Positions 6,339 through 10,138 of a DNA stretch of 10,138 nt are shown here, one piece after another (position 1 is the first letter of the stretch; the number at the start of each line of letters is the position of its first letter). The notes under the pieces were generated by a model. That model was not told the DNA's origin, made no database searches, and saw only the letters and a list, made by a program, of their open reading frames with translations. Made by a program: the position numbers and the translations under genes. The stretch lies in NCBI RefSeq assembly GCF_003481985.1, contig NZ_QUMD01000048.1, positions 1-10,138 on the forward strand, in the 5' to 3' direction. The DNA comes from Clostridium sp. OF09-36. GTDB taxonomy: Bacteria > Bacillota > Clostridia > Lachnospirales > Lachnospiraceae.

Positions 6339-7139
6339 CTATTTTCTCCCCCGCTGTGGGTTCGGATTTTTCAGCAAGTCCGACTTCTGTGCAATCTTTT
6401 TCAGCCACTTCTTTTCTTCCTCGGACAGCTTTTTCAAATTCAGCTTGAGCCGCTTACAGATAAACGCCAAAGCCGCTTGCTCCGGGTCGCTGTCTGGACT
6501 GGCAGTTTCCTCGGCGGTCTGCAAGAAATCCTCCAGCGGATTGTCCTCCGGAACGCTGAAAAAATCGTCCTTATGGGCTTCCCGCAGGTCAAGGGCTATC
6601 TTGTTTATGTCTTGCTGTATCACATAGCGGCAAAAGCTGTCATCGTCAATATGGGCGGCGACAAGCTGCCTTAACTGCGGGTCGGACAAGCCGGGATTGT
6701 GCTGCTTCATAATGGTTGCGCTCATAATATCCACAATGGCATTTGCGCTCTGTACCTGCTTGACTGCCGTTCCGTTCACATAGATTTCAAGGTCAGCCAT
6801 TAGCCGGGGGAAATCCGGGTGTACCGCCAGCTCACACAAGAGGGAAGTATCCACCCGCCCACTTTTCAATAGTTCAATCATATCATCACTCAAGCGCAGG
6901 TCTGCAAGATCGGCGTTTGGGTGATTTCTTGTTTGGGACAGCCCCAGCAGATAATCGGCAGTCACGCCGTAAAACTTCGCCAGCTTGATAATGGCATAGT
7001 GGCTGATGTCCTTGAAGTCCTTTGCTTCATAACTGCCCAGTGCAGACTTGGAGAGATTTACCTGTTCCTCAAGCTGCTCCAGCGTCAGCCCACGCTCCAC
7101 ACGCAGGTCTTTCAATCGTTCTTGTATGGATAGTTCCAT
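6339..7139 (-). CDS. XRE-family helix-turn-helix transcriptional regulator
   Basis: This is a 266-residue protein. Residues about 4-65 form a Cro/C1-type helix-turn-helix (IQERLKDLRVERGLTLEQLEEQVNLSKSALGSYE, then YAIIKLAKFYGVTADYLLGL). The rest is a long helical region of unknown role with an acidic stretch (FSVPEDNPLEDFLQTAEE) and a Lys-rich tail (LSEEEKKWLKKIAQKSDLL). The start ATG 7139 is preceded by AGGAGG (7146-7151) with 6 bases between; the longer frame from 7169 lacks such a site. It is GC-richer than its neighbours on both sides, matching the mobile-element backbone rather than the small genes. It probably regulates element genes, possibly its own operon; no operator is obvious. Its last 15 codons are duplicated at 5775-5822. 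Confidence 0.85.
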   Translation of the reverse strand: MELSIQERLKDLRVERGLTLEQLEEQVNLSKSALGSYEAKDFKDISHYAIIKLAKFYGVTADYLLGLSQTRNHPNADLADLRLSDDMIELLKSGRVDTSLLCELAVHPDFPRLMADLEIYVNGTAVKQVQSANAIVDIMSATIMKQHNPGLSDPQLRQLVAAHIDDDSFCRYVIQQDINKIALDLREAHKDDFFSVPEDNPLEDFLQTAEETASPDSDPEQAALAFICKRLKLNLKKLSEEEKKWLKKIAQKSDLLKNPNPQRGRK

Positions 7140-7222
7140 GCTCCCCCTCCTTGTCTGCTTGATAGTCAAAAATATTTCTAATTTTCTCGCAGATAATTCA
7201 CTGATATTGTCAACTGCTCATT

Positions 7223-7612
7223 TTACTCGGTAGCACAAAGCTCATTCATTTTTGGAATCAGTAATTTATCCATCCACTGACAAACAATCTCAAAGGTATT
7301 ATCAATTTTTTCTTCATTTCCTATGTCAAGATATATTTCATTGTCTCTTAAACTGTAAAACAGCGGTTGTGTGTTGAGGTCTGGTTTGGCATAACCATAA
7401 GGGTCGTATGGACGAGTGTTGATTATATAGCAAACCTCTATACTTATGCTATCCTTTGTGTTCCCGCCGAATGAGGAAAACGCAATCATATAGGTGAAAT
7501 TTTTACTGTGCCTCGTAAGTGTTTTGTCAGATTTTTTATACTTAAAGCCTAAATGTCCGTACTTTCCTTGCAACTTGTTTCCAAGTATTTGCATTGCTTC
7601 GTTAAAGTTCAT
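7223..7612 (-). CDS. Small protein of unknown function (DUF4304-like pattern, possibly immunity)
   Basis: This encodes 129 residues, starts MNFNEAMQILGNKLQGKYGHLGFKYKK. The opening 'L...L...GFKYKKSDKTLTR...' followed by strands (YMIAFSSFGG, ISIEVCYII) and a C-terminal helix resembles the layout of DUF4304-type and other small immunity-like proteins. This is a pattern impression only. A strong ribosome site (GGAGGAGG, within 7617-7624) precedes the ATG. The gene has its own candidate promoter at 7711-7739 and ends 84 bases before the regulator start, on the same strand. It is AT-rich like the other two small genes. No signal peptide or transmembrane segment is seen. Confidence 0.75.
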   Translation of the reverse strand: MNFNEAMQILGNKLQGKYGHLGFKYKKSDKTLTRHSKNFTYMIAFSSFGGNTKDSISIEVCYIINTRPYDPYGYAKPDLNTQPLFYSLRDNEIYLDIGNEEKIDNTFEIVCQWMDKLLIPKMNELCATE

Positions 7613-7710
7613 TGTGCCTCCTCCATTTTTCCATCGTGAAAATGAATATATCTTTTCAAATATCCATTTATAAAGGCTTTCCTATCTCCTATTTATCACT
7701 CATTATTTCT

Positions 7711-7739
7711 ATTCTACCACAATTCCGAGAGCGTGGAAA
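7711..7739 (-). promoter_or_regulatory. Candidate promoter for the minus-strand small gene / regulator cluster
   Basis: On the minus strand TTTCCA (7739-7734), 17 bases, then TAGAAT (7716-7711). The -10 matches 5 of 6 and the -35 matches 4 of 6 of the sigma-A consensus. It is about 100 bases upstream of the ATG at 7612. No other good candidate is seen in 7613-7780. Confidence 0.4.
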
Positions 7740-7788
7740 TAGAAAGTTTTCCGGGCTGATTTCCGACTTTATGGATATACGGGGCGGG

Positions 7789-7853
7789 CGGTCATTTAGG
7801 TGTAGACTTATCTTAGTTCATCGATGAGCCGCACCTTGAAAAATGAATGACCG
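7789..7853. repeat. Imperfect inverted repeat at the start of the right-hand element block
   Basis: CGGTCATT (7789-7796) with AATGACCG (7846-7853), and AGGTG (7798-7802) with CACCT (7832-7836), enclose a loop containing the palindrome TCATCGATGA (7818-7827). It lies between divergent transcription units (minus-strand cluster to the left, plus-strand VLP/rep/mob genes to the right), so a shared regulatory or origin role is possible but unproven. Confidence 0.45.
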
Positions 7854-7897
7854 TCCGAAAAGGAATACCCCGGCAGGGGAAGCACCGCTACGAGCCA

Positions 7898-7920
7898 CTT
7901 CGGGACAAAATGTCCCGAAG
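7898..7920. repeat. Palindrome, copy 2 (CTTCGGGACA-AAA-TGTCCCGAAG)
   Basis: There are perfect 10-bp arms around AAA, sharing the core with copy 1 at 5230-5250. The adjacent GTCCGG on the right corresponds to CCGGAC on the left of copy 1, so the copies are inverted relative to each other. The stretch 7854-8116 holds no convincing gene; its long open frames come from high GC content. Confidence 0.6.
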
Positions 7921-7961
7921 TCCGGGGAGCGTGCCTCGTCGCCACAAGCTGCGTATCATTC

Positions 7962-8036
7962 GCTTCCGCCAAATGGCGAAAGCTCACTCGCTCCGCTGTG
8001 GCTCCTCTCCCCACAAAGTCCAACGACTTTGTGGGG
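7962..8036 (+). repeat. Two strong hairpins in the leader of the Cys_rich_VLP gene
   Basis: The first hairpin is GCTT-C-CGCC, loop AAAT, GGCG-A-AAGC (7962-7983), 8 pairs with one mismatch. The second is a perfect 12-bp hairpin CCCCACAAAGTC, loop CAAC, GACTTTGTGGGG (8009-8036). With the palindrome at 7898-7920 this makes three stem-loops within 140 bases. There is no T-run after the last, so they are not classical terminators. A structured leader RNA or a replication/transfer structure is possible. Confidence 0.6.
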
Positions 8037-8116
8037 GCCCCTGTTGGGAACACGCCGCAGGAATGGGGCAGGAAGCCTTTTTGGGGAGAACGGCAACAGA
8101 AAAATGGAGGGAACAC

Positions 8117-8530
8117 ATGAGAGAGAACCCATATAAACGACTGCCGCCCATAGAGCGCAAACCGGACGGCTCCCTCTACCGTATGACGCCGGCGCAGCGG
8201 AAACAGGCAAACAGCCTGATACGCCGGGAGTGCTGCTGTTATGAGGACGGGAACTGTATGTTCCTTGACGATGGGGACACCTGCACCTGTCCGCAGACGG
8301 TTTCTTTCTCGGTCTGCTGTAAGTGGTTCCGCTGGGCGGTCTTGCCGCTGGACGGGACGCTGGAAGCGGAGATTTTCCGGGATAAGGACTTGAAACGCTG
8401 TGCGGTCTGCGGCGGTGTGTTCGTCCCTAAATCCAACCGGGCAAAATACTGCCCCGGCTGTGCCGCCAGAGTTCACAGGCGGCAGAAAACAGAAAGTGAA
8501 CGGAAAAGGAGGTCTTGTGTGGACAGTTAG
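8117..8530 (+). CDS. Cysteine-rich VLP-domain protein of mobile elements
   Basis: This 137-residue protein matches the Cys_rich_VLP family found in clostridial integrative elements. It has a Cys-rich centre (ECCCYEDGNC, TCTCP, SVCCKWFRW), the eponymous VLP in WAVLPLDG (residues about 73-80), and a C-terminal zinc-ribbon-like part (CAVCGGVFVPKSNRAKYCPGC) ending in a basic tail. The function is not established; the paired cysteines suggest metal binding, and the basic tail suggests nucleic-acid contact. GGAGGGA (8106-8112) precedes ATG 8117 by 4 bases. The frame is open further upstream to 7847, but that part is GC-driven and lacks a ribosome site. It is located directly upstream of the rep and mob genes on the same strand, as usual for such mobilization modules. 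Confidence 0.8.
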   Translation: MRENPYKRLPPIERKPDGSLYRMTPAQRKQANSLIRRECCCYEDGNCMFLDDGDTCTCPQTVSFSVCCKWFRWAVLPLDGTLEAEIFRDKDLKRCAVCGGVFVPKSNRAKYCPGCAARVHRRQKTESERKRRSCVDS

Positions 8531-8641
8531 GGGCTGAAAAGTCCTTGATTTACAAGGCTTTACAAGCACAGAACAGGGGCAGGCAATAGAAACTACCGTC
8601 TGCCTCCGAAAACGGACTTCTAACCGTCCACAAAACACAAT

Positions 8642-9037
8642 ATGACAAACACCATTTATATCCATCAGCCGGAAAAAGCGGTCAGCTTTACCCGGCTTCC
8701 CAATTTCCTTTTTGAAGCCCCCACATTCATGCCCCTGTCCAACGAAGCAAAGGTACTGTATGCCTTTATCCTGCGCCGGACAGACCTGTCCCGAAAAAAC
8801 GGGTGGGTGGACGAATACGGGCGGATTTACCTCTACTATCCCATCAACGAGGTAGTGGAGCTGCTCCACTGCGGGCGGCAGAAAGCGGTCAACACCCTGC
8901 GGGAACTGCAATACGCCGGACTGGTGGAAATCCAGAAGCAGGGCTGTGGAAAACCCAATCGCATTTACCCAAAATCCTACGAAGCGGTTCCAAACACCGA
9001 CTTCAAGAAATACGGTTATGGAACGCCGGAGGACTGA
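8642..9037 (+). CDS. repA: RepA_N-type replication initiator, short form
   Basis: This 131-residue protein matches the N-terminal domain of RepA_N initiators (FTRLPNFLFEAPTFMPLSNEAKVLYAFILRRTDLS, then NGWVDEYGRIYLYYPINEVVELLHCGRQKAVNTLRELQ). It is a winged-helix domain that binds the replication origin and lets integrative elements replicate after excision. The usual C-terminal domain and linker are missing because of a TGA at 9035-9037. The same frame beyond it still reads NPLEVRKSDGI, a linker-like motif, until TAG at 9098. The start at 8642 has no clear Shine-Dalgarno sequence (ccacaaaacacaat precedes it), which is unusual beside its neighbours. The 111 bases before it (8531-8641) contain only short repeats. 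Confidence 0.78.
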   Translation: MTNTIYIHQPEKAVSFTRLPNFLFEAPTFMPLSNEAKVLYAFILRRTDLSRKNGWVDEYGRIYLYYPINEVVELLHCGRQKAVNTLRELQYAGLVEIQKQGCGKPNRIYPKSYEAVPNTDFKKYGYGTPED

Positions 9038-9140
9038 AAACCGCACTCCACAAGTACGATAATCAATCCTCTTGAAGTACGAAAATCGGACGGTATATAG
9101 AAATACAGAGATTAAAACGATTTTATTTATATCTTATCCA
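9038..9140 (+). pseudogene. Possible decayed linker region of repA
   Basis: In the repA frame, immediately after the TGA, the sequence reads on as NPLEVRKSDGI (9062-9097), then TAG. A near-copy AAGTACGATAATC (9052-9064) versus AAGTACGAAAATC (9075-9087) lies within it. Frequent Asn/Thr-type codons follow in other frames. RepA proteins of Tn1549-like elements have linkers with 'EVRKS'-like repeats (from memory), so this may be former coding sequence. A promoter for mob could also lie here (TTGAAG 9072-9077, 16 bases, TATATA 9094-9099). Confidence 0.35.
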
Positions 9141-9167
9141 TTCCTATCCGATCCGAGATATTTTCTG

Positions 9168-9193
9168 CGGGATTTTCCTGTGGAAAAGTCCCG
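9168..9193 (+). promoter_or_regulatory. Hairpin in the leader of the relaxase gene
   Basis: CGGGATTTTCC (9168-9178) pairs with GGAAAAGTCCCG (9182-9193) with one bulged C and a 3-base loop, ending 30 bases before the ATG. There is no T-run. It may modulate mob expression or bind the relaxase, as MobV proteins are known to repress their own genes. Confidence 0.45.
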
Positions 9194-9222
9194 GAAAGGA
9201 ACGGAACGGGGAAAGGAGTTTC

Positions 9223-10138
9223 ATGGCACAACACGCAATTTTGCGATTTGAAAAACACAAGGGCAATCCGGCAAGACCGCTGGAAGCCCATCACGAACGG
9301 CAAAAGGAACAGTACGCCAGCAATCCCGACATTGACACCAGCCGGAGCAAGTACAATTTCCACATCGTCAAGCCGGAGGGACGCTATTACCACTTCATTC
9401 AAAGCCGCATTGAACAAGCTGGCTGCCGCACCCGCAGGGACAGCACCCGTTTTGTGGATACGCTGATTACCGCCAGCCCGGAATTTTTTAAGAAGAAGTC
9501 CCCAAAGGAGATACAGGAATTTTTCCAGAGGGCGGCTGATTTCTTAATCGGGCGTGTAGGGAAAGAAAATATCGTGTCGGCGGTGGTACACATGGACGAG
9601 AAAACGCCCCACCTGCATTTGGTCTTTGTCCCTCTGACAGAGGACAACCGCCTGTGTGCAAAGGAGATTATAGGGAATAGAGCCAACCTCACAAAATGGC
9701 AGGACGATTTTCACGCCTATATGGTGGAGAAATATCCCGACTTGGAGCGTGGGGAAAGTGCCAGCAAGACAGGCAGGAAGCATATCCCCACCCGTCTGTT
9801 CAAGCAGGCGGTCAATCTCTCCAAACAGGCAAGAGCCATTGAAGCCACGCTGGGCGATATTACCCCGTTCAACGCCGGAAAGAAAAAAGAGGAAGCCCTC
9901 TCCCTGCTGAAAAAATGGTTTCCGCAGATGGAGAACTTCTCCGGTCAGCTCAAAAAATACAAGGTTACAATAAACGACCTTTTAGCAGAAAATGAACAGT
10001 TGGAAGCCAGAGCCAAAGCCAGCGAAAAGGGCAAGATGAAAGATACGATGGAACGGGCAAAGCTGGAAAGCGAGCTGAAAGACATTCAGCGGCTGGTAGA
10101 CCGTATCCCGCCGGAGGTGCTGGCAGAACTGAAACGGC
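9223..10138 (+). CDS. mobV: MobV-family relaxase (Mob/Pre), 3' end beyond the window
   Basis: The first 305 residues are present. AILRFEKHKGN (5-15) is motif I. LEAHHERQKEQY aligns with the 'KHNER' of pMV158 MobM, making His23 the counterpart of the catalytic His22 that attacks DNA. NPDIDTSRSKYNFHI follows, and HMDEKTPHLHL (residues 123-133) is the metal-binding H-x-D-E...P-H-L-H motif III. From about residue 245 the chain is charged and coiled-coil-like (LLAENEQLEARAKASEKGK). The enzyme nicks oriT on one strand, stays bound to the 5' end and leads it into the recipient using another element's conjugation machinery. AAAGGAG (9212-9218) lies 4 bases before the ATG. Its probable target is the site at 5002-5062, unusually far upstream. 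The frame is intact as far as visible. Confidence 0.92.
   Translation, partial: MAQHAILRFEKHKGNPARPLEAHHERQKEQYASNPDIDTSRSKYNFHIVKPEGRYYHFIQSRIEQAGCRTRRDSTRFVDTLITASPEFFKKKSPKEIQEFFQRAADFLIGRVGKENIVSAVVHMDEKTPHLHLVFVPLTEDNRLCAKEIIGNRANLTKWQDDFHAYMVEKYPDLERGESASKTGRKHIPTRLFKQAVNLSKQARAIEATLGDITPFNAGKKKEEALSLLKKWFPQMENFSGQLKKYKVTINDLLAENEQLEARAKASEKGKMKDTMERAKLESELKDIQRLVDRIPPEVLAELKR

Noticed and set aside
5980..6408. Longer version of the small gene starting at ATG 6408
   Set aside because: It would overlap the regulator by 70 bases without a ribosome site, while GTG 6312 has GGAGGG 7 bases ahead.
7185..7213. Promoter for the XRE regulator from a TTGACA on the minus strand (7213-7208)
   Set aside because: No acceptable -10 box is found at 15-19 bases spacing, so the -35 match alone is not enough.
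7808..9046. A 412-codon open frame on the minus strand
   Set aside because: It lies antisense to the Cys_rich_VLP and repA genes, whose families are recognisable. It has no ribosome site and exists because the region is GC-rich.
9052..9087. Direct repeats AAGTACGA(T/A)AATC as replication iterons
   Set aside because: Only two imperfect copies are present and one falls in the EVRKS-like remnant of the repA frame, so a former coding repeat explains them better.
1..10138. CRISPR array, tRNA or rRNA genes
   Set aside because: No regularly spaced repeats and no cloverleaf or rRNA-like sequence were seen on either strand.

Overview
The window looks like accessory DNA from a Gram-positive gut bacterium of the class Clostridia. 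Strong Shine-Dalgarno sites (AGGAGG types), clostridial-style promoters, a MobV relaxase, a RepA_N initiator and a Cys_rich_VLP protein all point to an integrative/mobilizable element of the kind common in Lachnospiraceae and Oscillospiraceae. Base composition is mosaic: about 1-4890 is AT-rich, 4890-5340 and 7760-10138 are GC-rich, and AT-rich small genes sit between. This suggests several separate acquisitions.

Left part (1-4946, all + strand). A chimeric reading frame joins the tail of an IS21-type IstA transposase to the C-terminal extension of an RlmD/RumA-type 23S rRNA methyltransferase, a known insertion target of clostridial mobile elements, and ends at a terminator. A consensus promoter (TTGACT-17-TATAAT) then drives a tightly packed defence operon: abiEi and abiEii (type IV toxin-antitoxin), followed by three genes matching an ABC-three-component (ABC-3C) conflict system. 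These are a PD-(D/E)XK-like nuclease effector with an ABC-3C C-terminal region, a middle component, and a DUF3732 ABC ATPase. All four junctions in the operon overlap. The ABC-3C part appears broken: the effector has an in-frame amber codon at 2979-2981, and the ATPase is cut off after about 320 residues where GC-rich element DNA begins.

Middle part (4947-7760). A hairpin terminator is followed by a sequence closely resembling the pMV158/MobM origin of transfer. Four minus-strand genes come next: an XRE-type regulator and three small, acidic or immunity-like proteins of unknown function. A copy of the last 15 codons of the regulator precedes one small gene, and a shared repeat follows two of them. 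The locus therefore appears to have grown by duplication or exchange of a [regulator - small gene - repeat] module.

Right part (7760-10138, + strand). A hairpin-rich leader precedes a Cys_rich_VLP gene, then a short RepA_N initiator with a possibly decayed linker, then a MobV relaxase that runs off the window. The relaxase is the likely partner of the oriT-like site about 4.2 kb upstream. I see no tRNA, rRNA or CRISPR array.
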